Shown in pieces: positions 17,578 through 27,306 of a DNA stretch of 64,000 nt. Position 1 is the stretch's first letter. Each line of letters opens with the position of its first letter. The notes beneath the pieces are model-generated. The model was not told the origin of the DNA. It ran no database searches and worked only from the letters and a program-made list of their open reading frames with translations. The stretch is taken from the NCBI RefSeq assembly GCF_019429535.1, contig NZ_JAHXZM010000006.1, forward strand, positions 173,076-237,075, written 5' to 3'. The DNA comes from Sphingomonas citricola (GTDB taxonomy: Bacteria > Pseudomonadota > Alphaproteobacteria > Sphingomonadales > Sphingomonadaceae). Made by a program: the position numbers and the translations under genes.

Positions 17578-20500
17578 TTAGAAGGTGAAGCGCGCGCCCA
17601 GACGAATCTGGTAGAGCGACTGGGTGAACGTCACCGACGACAGGTTGGGGTTGGCGTACGATGAGTAACGGTATTGCGCGCAGGGCTGTGCGGTGCTGGT
17701 CGCGACGGTGCCCGCGTTGTTCGCGTTGCCGGCCGTGGTGAGACACTGAACGTTCACGAGCGACGCCGAGTACGGGAAACCGAGCTGACGCAGACCGCCC
17801 CACTTGCTGTTGAGCAGGTTCGGTAGGTTGTTGATGTCGGCGAACAGCGAGATCTTCGAGTTGCCGATAAACGTCGGGATTTCCTGCTCGACGTGGAGAT
17901 CGATGCGGGTGAAGGCACGATTGCGTCCGATGTTCTTCGGCGCGATCTGGCCACGATACTTATTCAGCACGCTGCCGCTGATGTACGCGTCCAGTGCCTG
18001 AGCGGCTGCGTCTGCGGTCTGCGTCACCGTGGTGACACCGTTCACCGTGGTCGTCACCTGCCCGTAGCTGACGCGCGGATCGTTCAGCCCGGTCGGCACG
18101 TAGAACAGGTTGGTGTTCGCGCCGCTGCTGGTCAGCACCGTGCCGAACACGCTGGAGCGCGTCGTCACGTTGTCGAGCATCGTGTAGCTGAACGGGCGTC
18201 CCGCGCGCGTTTCACCGAACAGCTGGAACACCGTGCGATTGTCGCCGAAGAACTTGTGATCGAACCCGACGTTGTACTTGATCTGCCACTTAATCTGATC
18301 CGACGAGATGCCGTAGGCAGGGTTGTTCGGATCGGCGAACGCCTGGTTGCGGTAGTTCGAGTTGATCGTCGACGAGGTCGCATTGCCGACGTCGTAGATC
18401 CACGAGCGCGTCACGCTGCCACCGAGCGACAGACCCCAGTCGAAGTCCTTGCTCGCGCGCGCCACGATGACGTGGCTGTGGCCCTTGCTCGTGTTGGTGG
18501 TGATGATGTCGTAATTGTTGTCGGCGAACGCGGTGAGCGAACCGTAGCGCGGACGGCCATCGGGCAGCACGCCGATCGGCACCGAGCGACCATCGACGAA
18601 GATCACACCGTCGATCGTGTTGGAGTAGTAATAATCGGCGCCGAGGTTGAAGTCCATGAAGCGATAGTCACCCGACAGCGTCGCCTTGAGCGAGCGCGGC
18701 AGATGGAAATCGCGGGCAAGCGCACCGGTGTTGGTCCGCTGCAGGGTCGTCGGGTTCGTCGTGTTCGCGGCGTAGGCGGCAACCGACGCCGGCACGTTGC
18801 CGGTGACGTTGTTGAGTGCCGCGACGCAGATGTCGTTCGGAACGCCGCCGGTGCAGGTGTTCGCGCCCGCCGCCGAACGCGTGATCACGACCGAGCTGGT
18901 GGTGATCGTGTTCGAGAAGCTGTTCGACATGTAGATGTCGGGCGAGCCACCACCGAAGATGCCGGCACCGCCGCGCAGCTTCAGACCGCCGAGGAAGTTA
19001 TCGGGCTTCCAGTCGAAGCTGAAACGCGGCTCGAACTGGTCGAGGCCGTTGTACGTCTCGGTGTTGCCGTAACCGACGCGCTGCGCGAAGAACGGGTTGA
19101 GGACCGGCACTTCCTTCTGTGCGTACAGGCTGTAGCGGGCGCCGTAGGTGACGGCGAGCGTGTCGGTGACCTGCCACTCGTCCTGCAGACCGAATGCGAA
19201 CTGCGTATAGCGGAAGTCAGCCGCCGGGCTGACGCCGGGGATCGGTGCCGCGTAGGTCAGCTGGTTGGCGTTGCCCGCCTGGAAGTCCGCGAGCGAGTCA
19301 AAGTAATAGTTGCCAAGCGCGTTCGGCACGAAGTTGTTGAACGTGCGGTTCTGCGTGACGTCGACCAGCGCCTGGATTTGGTGCGTACCGGCGGTGTAGC
19401 GACCGAGCAGCGAGCCTTCCCAGGTGTCGAAGAACAGCTGGTTGATCTGGCGGTTGTTGTCGGGGCCGAAGAAGACGCGGGCGTTGCCGTTGGCGCAACC
19501 GGTCGTGGTGCTAGCAGCGGTCGCCGTCGCTTCGCTGCAGACGCCGAGCTGACCGATGCCGCGGCCGAGCAGCGGCTCCTGACCGCGCTTGTTGTACTTG
19601 TAAATCGCACGCGCTTCGGTCGAGAACTTGTCAGTCCAGTCCGAGTTCAGCTGGACGATGCCGGCCTTCAGCAATTCGGTCAGCGCGTAGGCGTTGCTGC
19701 TCAAACCGTAGCTCGGCTGCGTCGCCGAGGTCGAAGTGTTGTTCTGGCTGACCAGTGCGTCATACGCGTTGATGTACGATACCGAGAGGCGCTGGCCGTC
19801 GGTGATGTTCCAGTCGACGCGACCGGTGATCTTCTCGTCCTTGCGCGGGTTGAGCGTCAAGACGTTGCCGACGAAATTGCCGAGGCCACGGTTGTTCGCG
19901 ATCGCGACGACGTTGTTGATCGAGGTCTGCAGGCCCGCCGGGTTGGCGTACGAACCGAGCAGCGTCGAGAACGGACGCGGATCGGTGTTACGCTCGGCGG
20001 AAACCATGAAGAACAGCTTGTCGGCGATCAGCGGACCACGCAGCGTCGCGCCATAGGTCTCCGACTTGTACTTCGGCGTGATCTGCTTGATGCTGCCGAT
20101 CGTGTCGCCGGTCAGGCCGTCGGTGTTCTGCGAGTAGAAACCGGTGCCGTGGAAATCGTTGGTGCCCGACAGCAGCACGGTGTCGATCGCGCCGCCCTGG
20201 AAGCCCGACTGACGGAAATCGTACGGTGCGATCGAAACCGAGACCTGCGCGATCGCGTCGAAGGGAACCGGGCCGCGGTTGGTCGGGCTCGCATCCTGGT
20301 TGAGGCCGAAGGTGTCGCCGACGGTCACGCCGTTGATCGTAAAGCGGTTATAGCGCGGGTTGACGCCCGCGAAGCTGACCGCGCCGCCGCGGTCGCCGCT
20401 GTTCGACAGGTCGAGGTTGGCGAACGGGTCGCGACGCTGGATGTCGCGGATGTCGCGGTTGACCGAGGCGACCTTGGACACGTCGGCCTGCGTCAGCACC

Positions 20501-20931
20501 GTCTGCGGACCGTCCGAGGTCACGCCTGCACCGCGGATCGACGAGGCGGTGACGACGATGTCCTCGCCCGCGCCGGCGTCGGCGGTCGCATCACCGGTCG
20601 CGGCGGGTGCGAGATCGACGGGCAGCGTGAACGGCTGCTGGACGACGGTGAAGATGTCGGTGACGGTGCGGCTGCCCTGCGGGCTGGTGATCGCGACCGT
20701 GTAGGGGCCGCCGACGGGTAGGCCGTTGGCGTTGAACGAACCGTCCGCGCCGGTCGTCGTGTTGACGCGCGCGTTGGTCGAGGTGTTGGTGATCGTCACC
20801 GTCGCACCCGCCACCGGCGTGCCGCCCGCCGTCACGGTGCCGCGGATCGCCGAGGTGGTTTCCTGCGCCGTGGCGCTCATCGGGGCGATGAGCGCGACCG
20901 CAGCCACGCCCAACAACAGGTTGTTCCGCAT
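17578..20931 (-). CDS. Oar-like TonB-dependent receptor with carboxypeptidase-regulatory-like N-terminal domain
   Basis: This 1117-residue outer-membrane protein has a signal peptide (1 to about 22, ending SATAQ) and a carboxypeptidase-regulatory-like beta-sandwich (about 25-110, IRGTVTAGGTPVAGATVTIT). A plug follows (QTVLTQADVSKVASVNRDIR and related Oar-type stretches such as RYNRFTINGVTVGDTFGLN), then a very large barrel ending in LGARFTF with terminal Phe. Oar-type receptors carry large substrates or mediate adhesion and protein export in Myxococcus and are abundant in sphingomonads. The ligand is unknown. A Shine-Dalgarno AGGGGAA precedes the ATG. It has its own terminator and is not co-transcribed with lytS. 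Confidence 0.93.
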   Translation of the reverse strand: MRNNLLLGVAAVALIAPMSATAQETTSAIRGTVTAGGTPVAGATVTITNTSTNARVNTTTGADGSFNANGLPVGGPYTVAITSPQGSRTVTDIFTVVQQPFTLPVDLAPAATGDATADAGAGEDIVVTASSIRGAGVTSDGPQTVLTQADVSKVASVNRDIRDIQRRDPFANLDLSNSGDRGGAVSFAGVNPRYNRFTINGVTVGDTFGLNQDASPTNRGPVPFDAIAQVSVSIAPYDFRQSGFQGGAIDTVLLSGTNDFHGTGFYSQNTDGLTGDTIGSIKQITPKYKSETYGATLRGPLIADKLFFMVSAERNTDPRPFSTLLGSYANPAGLQTSINNVVAIANNRGLGNFVGNVLTLNPRKDEKITGRVDWNITDGQRLSVSYINAYDALVSQNNTSTSATQPSYGLSSNAYALTELLKAGIVQLNSDWTDKFSTEARAIYKYNKRGQEPLLGRGIGQLGVCSEATATAASTTTGCANGNARVFFGPDNNRQINQLFFDTWEGSLLGRYTAGTHQIQALVDVTQNRTFNNFVPNALGNYYFDSLADFQAGNANQLTYAAPIPGVSPAADFRYTQFAFGLQDEWQVTDTLAVTYGARYSLYAQKEVPVLNPFFAQRVGYGNTETYNGLDQFEPRFSFDWKPDNFLGGLKLRGGAGIFGGGSPDIYMSNSFSNTITTSSVVITRSAAGANTCTGGVPNDICVAALNNVTGNVPASVAAYAANTTNPTTLQRTNTGALARDFHLPRSLKATLSGDYRFMDFNLGADYYYSNTIDGVIFVDGRSVPIGVLPDGRPRYGSLTAFADNNYDIITTNTSKGHSHVIVARASKDFDWGLSLGGSVTRSWIYDVGNATSSTINSNYRNQAFADPNNPAYGISSDQIKWQIKYNVGFDHKFFGDNRTVFQLFGETRAGRPFSYTMLDNVTTRSSVFGTVLTSSGANTNLFYVPTGLNDPRVSYGQVTTTVNGVTTVTQTADAAAQALDAYISGSVLNKYRGQIAPKNIGRNRAFTRIDLHVEQEIPTFIGNSKISLFADINNLPNLLNSKWGGLRQLGFPYSASLVNVQCLTTAGNANNAGTVATSTAQPCAQYRYSSYANPNLSSVTFTQSLYQIRLGARFTF

Positions 20932-21105
20932 CGTCAATGTTCCCCTTTTAGCTTTGGCTCTGCAACCTTCGGCGAGCCACGCCGTTGGTGCGCCCCTGCC
21001 CAAAGTTTATTGCGCTTCGGTTACATCGGCCATGCTATTCGCGGGGCAGTCGCAGATGCCTGTTTTGGCGTTGCAAAAAGGTAACATCGGTCGTCGGGTG
21101 GTGCC

Positions 21106-23298
<2,193 letters not shown>

Positions 23299-23730
23299 CT
23301 ATGCGGCGACGAGCGTGTCGGCGGTCGCGTCGGCGAGGCTGGTGCCGTCGAGGATGCGCGCGGTCTCGTCGCGGACGCGCATCATCGCGTGGCGGATCTC
23401 GCAATCCACCTCGCTGCGGCAATCCTTGCACGAGCGATAGGCGGTGCGGCTAACACAGGGGACGAGCGCCAGCGGGCCCTCGATCACGCGGATGATCTCG
23501 CCGAGCGAGATCAGATGCGCGGGCCGCGACAGCACGTAGCCGCCCATCTTGCCGCGATAGCTGTGGAGCAACTGGGCGTCGCGCAGGTCCGCGAGGATCA
23601 GTTCGAGGAATTTGCGCGGTACGTTCGCCTCGACCGCGATCCGCGTCATCGGGATCGGCGGGGTGTTCGCCGGGGCACGCGCGAGAAACAGCATCGAACG
23701 AAGGGCGTAACGGGAACGCTGGGTCAGCAT
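23299..23730 (-). CDS. Rrf2-family transcriptional regulator
   Basis: This 143-residue protein has the Rrf2 winged-helix pattern: MLTQRSRYALRSMLFLA, IPRKFLE-type recognition (VPRKFLELILADLRDAQLL) and the wing GKMGGYVLSRP. Four cysteines follow in a C-x8-C-x2-C-x5-C arrangement (CVSRTAYRSCKDC ... C). IscR and NsrR coordinate Fe-S clusters with three cysteines at other spacings, so a metal or cluster-sensing role is possible but not shown. The target genes are unknown. It lies upstream of ligA and divergent to ssrA. Confidence 0.88.
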   Translation of the reverse strand: MLTQRSRYALRSMLFLARAPANTPPIPMTRIAVEANVPRKFLELILADLRDAQLLHSYRGKMGGYVLSRPAHLISLGEIIRVIEGPLALVPCVSRTAYRSCKDCRSEVDCEIRHAMMRVRDETARILDGTSLADATADTLVAA

Positions 23731-23813
23731 ATCCCACTATATCCACGGACAATGTGGCGCGCGCGTGGCATCAAACCTGCAAAGAGGCGCGTCGGGGCCT
23801 GCGCGGATAGGCT

Positions 23814-23841
23814 TTTACATCCGTCGCGGCATGCCTATATC
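23814..23841 (+). promoter_or_regulatory. Candidate ssrA promoter
   Basis: TTTACA (23814-23819) and TATATC (23836-23841) are separated by 16 bp. The predicted start, about 23848, coincides with the first base of the hairpin that opens the acceptor piece of the permuted tmRNA. Confidence 0.5.
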
Positions 23842-23847
23842 GATACT

Positions 23848-24122
23848 GTCGGGTTCGACCCGACTATGGCGATAAAGTGCGGCGTAGAATAGACGCAGCG
23901 GACCCGGGGGCGGTACCCGGCGGCTCCACCACTTGTACCGCATGGTCAGCGCGCGAGGCGTGCCGGCCGGGCGGTTCAGCTGATGGGGCCGAACTAGGAT
24001 CGACGTGTGTTGAAAGGCGCTGTTTTCGCTCGGAATGGGACCACCGCAACGGCCCATTACACAAGTGCCAACGATAACGAAGCACTCGCGATTGCGGCGT
24101 AACTGAGGGCCTAACGGCCTGA
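23848..24122 (+). ncRNA. ssrA: tmRNA, circularly permuted two-piece gene
   Basis: This is the alphaproteobacterial two-piece form. The acceptor piece comes first: a T-arm with stem CCGGG/CCCGG (23904-23920), the 3' acceptor strand CGGCTCC (23921-23927) and ACCA ending at 23931. After an intervening loop of about 53 nt that is presumably removed, the coding piece begins with GGGGCCG (23985-23991), which pairs over 7 bp (one G-U) with that acceptor strand. It contains a reading frame at 24067-24102 giving the degradation tag ANDNEALAIAA and a TAA stop, followed by a small stem. tmRNA with SmpB rescues stalled ribosomes and tags the nascent chain. The outer ends (23848 and 24122) are estimates. 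Confidence 0.93.
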
Positions 24123-24140
24123 CGTTACACCAAAATAGCG

Positions 24141-24213
24141 CGGTTCGGACCCCACCGGGCAACAGAAGGGGAAACCAGCGGTTCGGAGGGCACCGGGCAA
24201 CAGAAGCCCCTCC
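24141..24213. repeat. Two tandem 28-nt repeats forming hairpins with identical loops
   Basis: Units at 24141-24168 and 24179-24206 (38-bp period) are identical except for three bases (CCC in the first, GGG in the second). Each folds: CCCC/GGGG (24150-24153 with 24168-24171) and GGGC/GCCC (24188-24191 with 24206-24209), around the same 14-nt loop ACCGGGCAACAGAA. The stem changes compensate each other. The remaining 24214-24465 stretch shows no gene or clear signal. Confidence 0.7.
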
Positions 24214-24465
24214 ACCTCAATTTGATGATTGCGACGCGCTCGTGTCTGGTAAGACGCGTTCGGGTGCGACGCGCGAACTTAGACCGCGATCGATCTCGCG
24301 ATCTCGGCGCAGATTATAGATGACGCCCCGACCGAATGCCCGAGACGCGCAGCATTGACGAGCTTGCATCGGTCGGGTGCGGGGTGAGGTGACGGGCCAA
24401 TCGCACGTGAGCCGAGCACCGCTCCATCTCCCACGCTCAAGCCTCCCCCGCTCACCCTGCCGATG

Positions 24466-25818
24466 CTACTCCTTGATTCCTGCCAGGTCGCGCGCGGCGC
24501 TTTGCAGTAATTCCTCCAGGGTCGGATGATACCACGCCTCGTCGGCGAACGTCGCGGCGTCGAGTCCGCGATCGATCGCGAGGGCGACGAGGTGGCCGAG
24601 ATGCTCGCCCTCGGGCGCGACGATACTGGCGCCGATCAGCTTGCCGGTCGCATTGCCGTACAGCCTGACCATCCCCGCATCATGCCCGTCGGCGGTCGCG
24701 CGACCGTTGTCGCAGACCTTCGCGCATCCGATCCGCGCGTCGTCGGGCAGATCGCCGAAGTCGGTGCCGACCTGTACGATACTGGGTTCGGTGAAGGCGA
24801 TCGCGAGCGCGGGTAGCGGGCGCCTGGGCGAGCCGCCGGCGGCGACGTCGCCCGCGATCTGGCCGCCGCGCGCGGCTTCGTGCAGGACGGGGCGCCACGC
24901 ATTCGCGTCGCCGGCGATGAAGATGCGGCTGTGGCCGCAGCGACGACTGGCCTCGTCGAACAACGGCACGCCCTTGTCGTCGAGTTCGATCCCCGTCCAC
25001 TTCAGCTCAAGCGCCTCGAGCGCGGGTTTGCGCCCCGTCGCCGCGAGGATCAGGTCGACCTCGCACTCGCCACCATCCCACGTCAGTTTCGCGTGGTTGC
25101 CGGCGCGTTCGGCCTTCGCCTCGACACCCAGATGGAGATCGATCTCGCCCCCGATCGCGGCGATGGCGGCCTGGTTCGCCGCCGGATCGGACAGACCGCC
25201 GAGCGTCTCGCCGGGGTCGAACAGGCAGACCTGGACCCCCAGTCGCGCGAATGCCTGCGCCAGTTCGAGCCCGAGCGGACCCGCGCCGAGCACCGCCATC
25301 CGGCCGGGCAGCGTGTCGCGTTCGAAGATGGTTTCGTGCGTGTGGACGAGATCGCGCACCGCATCGAGGCTGTCGGGCACGATCGGGCGCGCGCCGGTCG
25401 CGATCACGATACCGCGGCATGCGACGATCCGCTCGTCACCGACGCACACCACGTCGGGTCCGTCGAACTGCGCGGTGCCGTGGACGACGTGTGCCGGGGG
25501 GATGGCGTGATAGTCGTCGAGGACGGAGGCGACGAAGCGATCGCGCTCCCGGTGCACGCGCGCCCACATCGCGGCGGCGTCAATTTCGACCGGGCCGGTG
25601 CGGACGCCGAACAGATCGGAACCGCGCGCCTGATGCGCGGCACGCGCGGCGGCGATCAGCAGTTTGGAGGGCATGCATCCAACGCGGGTGCAGGTCGATC
25701 CGCCCGGGCCGCATTCGATGATGACCGTATCGGCGCCGCGCGCGGTCGCGGCCTTGTACGCCTTCAGCCCCGCCGTTCCCGCGCCGATGACAATGACGTC
25801 GCAAATCCTGTCGGCCAC
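24466..25818 (-). CDS. FAD-dependent pyridine nucleotide-disulfide oxidoreductase (dihydrolipoyl dehydrogenase-like)
   Basis: This 450-residue class I flavoprotein disulfide reductase has an N-terminal FAD fold (DVIVIGAGTAGLKAYKAA), a redox pair C-x4-C in STCTRVGCMPSK, a second NAD-binding fold (MAVLGAGPLGLELAQAFARLG), the second FAD motif (RIFIAGDAN) and a C-terminal dimerisation domain with the catalytic His-Glu pair in HPTLEE. The family includes dihydrolipoyl dehydrogenase, mercuric reductase and glutathione reductase. No lipoyl domain and no 2-oxoacid dehydrogenase genes are nearby, so a role outside the main complexes is likely. It starts with GTG. Confidence 0.88.
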   Translation of the reverse strand: MADRICDVIVIGAGTAGLKAYKAATARGADTVIIECGPGGSTCTRVGCMPSKLLIAAARAAHQARGSDLFGVRTGPVEIDAAAMWARVHRERDRFVASVLDDYHAIPPAHVVHGTAQFDGPDVVCVGDERIVACRGIVIATGARPIVPDSLDAVRDLVHTHETIFERDTLPGRMAVLGAGPLGLELAQAFARLGVQVCLFDPGETLGGLSDPAANQAAIAAIGGEIDLHLGVEAKAERAGNHAKLTWDGGECEVDLILAATGRKPALEALELKWTGIELDDKGVPLFDEASRRCGHSRIFIAGDANAWRPVLHEAARGGQIAGDVAAGGSPRRPLPALAIAFTEPSIVQVGTDFGDLPDDARIGCAKVCDNGRATADGHDAGMVRLYGNATGKLIGASIVAPEGEHLGHLVALAIDRGLDAATFADEAWYHPTLEELLQSAARDLAGIKE

Positions 25819-25960
25819 AATTCGTCTCCGCGGACGTCGTGTCCGATCCTATACTGCATCAAATTGCGAGCGCGGGGGCAGTTCCAGGTTGCCGATAATA
25901 AGCTGAGGGATCAGCCAATTATGTCCGAGCGTTGTTGAGATGGTCGATACGGGAGTGAGA

Positions 25961-26239
25961 ATGGCGGACGACGGGGAATATGCGCGCGGTCGTCGCGATG
26001 GCCTTCGCCTCGCACTCGCGACGCTGGCGGCGGAGGAGGCGAAATGGGCCGCCCTGCTCGGTGAAAGCGCGGCGTGGCGCACCAATGCCACCCGCGAGGT
26101 TCGCCACAAGACGCTACAGGTGGCGCAGAAACGCGTGCAGACGGTGCTCAACCGGCTGCGGCCGCGCGGGGGCGACGCTGCGGAGGATCAGGCGATCGAC
26201 GGAGAGGTGGCCGACGCATTGGAGCGGCTGGGGCTGTGA
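25961..26239 (+). CDS. Small hypothetical protein
   Basis: This 92-residue, charged, mostly helical protein (ARGRRDGLRLALATLAAEEA, then VRHKTLQVAQKRVQTVLNRL) has no recognised domain. The ATG at 25961 is preceded by GGGAG (25951-25955) at good spacing, favouring it over the in-frame ATG at 25940. It is divergent from the flavoprotein gene and convergent with the SDR gene. Confidence 0.6.
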   Translation: MADDGEYARGRRDGLRLALATLAAEEAKWAALLGESAAWRTNATREVRHKTLQVAQKRVQTVLNRLRPRGGDAAEDQAIDGEVADALERLGL

Positions 26240-26325
26240 CGCGGCACGCGGTGAGTTACCCTGATCCGGCAGAGGCTACCCCGCGGCACTGGATCGGCTG
26301 TGATTTGGGATTCGGCGTTGAGCGC

Positions 26326-26358
26326 GATCGCCCGCGACCGTCGTCGTCGCGGGCGATC
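26326..26358. terminator. Hairpin between convergent genes
   Basis: A perfect 13-bp stem (26326-26338 with 26346-26358) has a 7-nt loop and sits between the convergent hypothetical gene and the SDR gene. No T-run follows on either strand, so it is a probable but not canonical bidirectional terminator. Confidence 0.55.
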
Positions 26359-26366
26359 TGGGTTAC

Positions 26367-27260
26367 TCAGGCGATGCCCGCGCCGCCGGTCACGCCGTAC
26401 ACCTCGCCGTTGATGTAGCTCGCCTCCTGGCCGGCGAGCAGGACGTAGACCGGCGCGATCTCGACCGGCTGGCCGGGGCGGCCGTAGGCACTCTTCTCGC
26501 CGAAGTGCATCACCGCCTCGGGCGGTTGGCCGCCGGAGGATTGCAGCGGGGTCCAGAACGGCCCCGGCGCGACGACGTTGGCGCGGATGCCCTTTTCCAG
26601 CAATTGCGCGGCGAGCGCCTTGGTATAGGCGACGATGCCGGCCTTGGTGGTCGCGTAATCGAGCAACGTCGCCGACGGATCATACGCCTGTACCGAGGCG
26701 GTGGTGATGATCGCCGCACCGGCGGGCAGATGCGGTACCGCGGCCTGGGTGATCCAGTGCATGGCATAGAGGTTGGTCTTCATCGTCTCGTCGAAATCCT
26801 TCGACGATACCTCGAACAAATTCTCGCGGCTCTGCTGGTGCCCGGCGTTGATGACGAGGATGTCGAGCCCGCCGAGCTTTTCCACCGCCTGCGCGACCAG
26901 GTCTCGGCACCATTGTTCGTCGGTCACGTCGCCGGGCAGATCGACCGCCCTGCGCCCTTCCGCCTCGATCAGCTTGATCACGTCAGCGGCGTCGGCCTTC
27001 TCGGCGGCGAGGTAGGAAATCGCGACGTCCGCACCCTCGCGCGCGAAGGCGATCGCGGCGGCGCGGCCGATCCCGCTGTCGCCGCCGGTGATCAGCGCAC
27101 GGCGCCCGGCGAGCCGGCCCGAGCCCTTGTAGCTCGTCTCGCCGTGGTCGGGCACCGGGTCCATCTTGCGCGCTTCGCCGGGCACGGGCTGCGGCTGGCG
27201 CGGGAAGGGGGGCTTGGGATATTGCGCGCGCGGATCCTGCATCGTCGGGCGATCGGTCAT
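26367..27260 (-). CDS. SDR-family oxidoreductase (stress-protein 39 / YhdF type)
   Basis: This 297-residue short-chain dehydrogenase has a proline-rich N-terminal extension of about 45 residues (RQPQPVPGEARKMDPVPDHG) typical of the general-stress-protein subgroup. The coenzyme motif is ITGGDSGIGRAAAIAFA; the catalytic set includes a Ser in TTASVQAY and YATTK. The PGPFWTPLQ segment and C-terminal EASYINGEVYGVTGG are standard. The substrate is unknown. It follows the GH15 gene by 46 bp on the same strand, and GGAGAAG precedes the ATG. Confidence 0.9.
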   Translation of the reverse strand: MTDRPTMQDPRAQYPKPPFPRQPQPVPGEARKMDPVPDHGETSYKGSGRLAGRRALITGGDSGIGRAAAIAFAREGADVAISYLAAEKADAADVIKLIEAEGRRAVDLPGDVTDEQWCRDLVAQAVEKLGGLDILVINAGHQQSRENLFEVSSKDFDETMKTNLYAMHWITQAAVPHLPAGAAIITTASVQAYDPSATLLDYATTKAGIVAYTKALAAQLLEKGIRANVVAPGPFWTPLQSSGGQPPEAVMHFGEKSAYGRPGQPVEIAPVYVLLAGQEASYINGEVYGVTGGAGIA

Positions 27261-27306
27261 CGGTTCTTCTCCTGGGGGGATGACGCACGAACGCGCGAGC
27301 GCGCGT

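Noticed and set aside
17893..20721. 942-residue antisense frame over the Oar-like receptor
   Set aside because: Low-complexity Val/Arg/Asp composition typical of the complement of a GC-rich receptor; no motif.
23848..23864. tRNA-like T-arm GTTCGAC hairpin
   Set aside because: No other tRNA arms or acceptor stem around it; it opens the tmRNA acceptor transcript instead.
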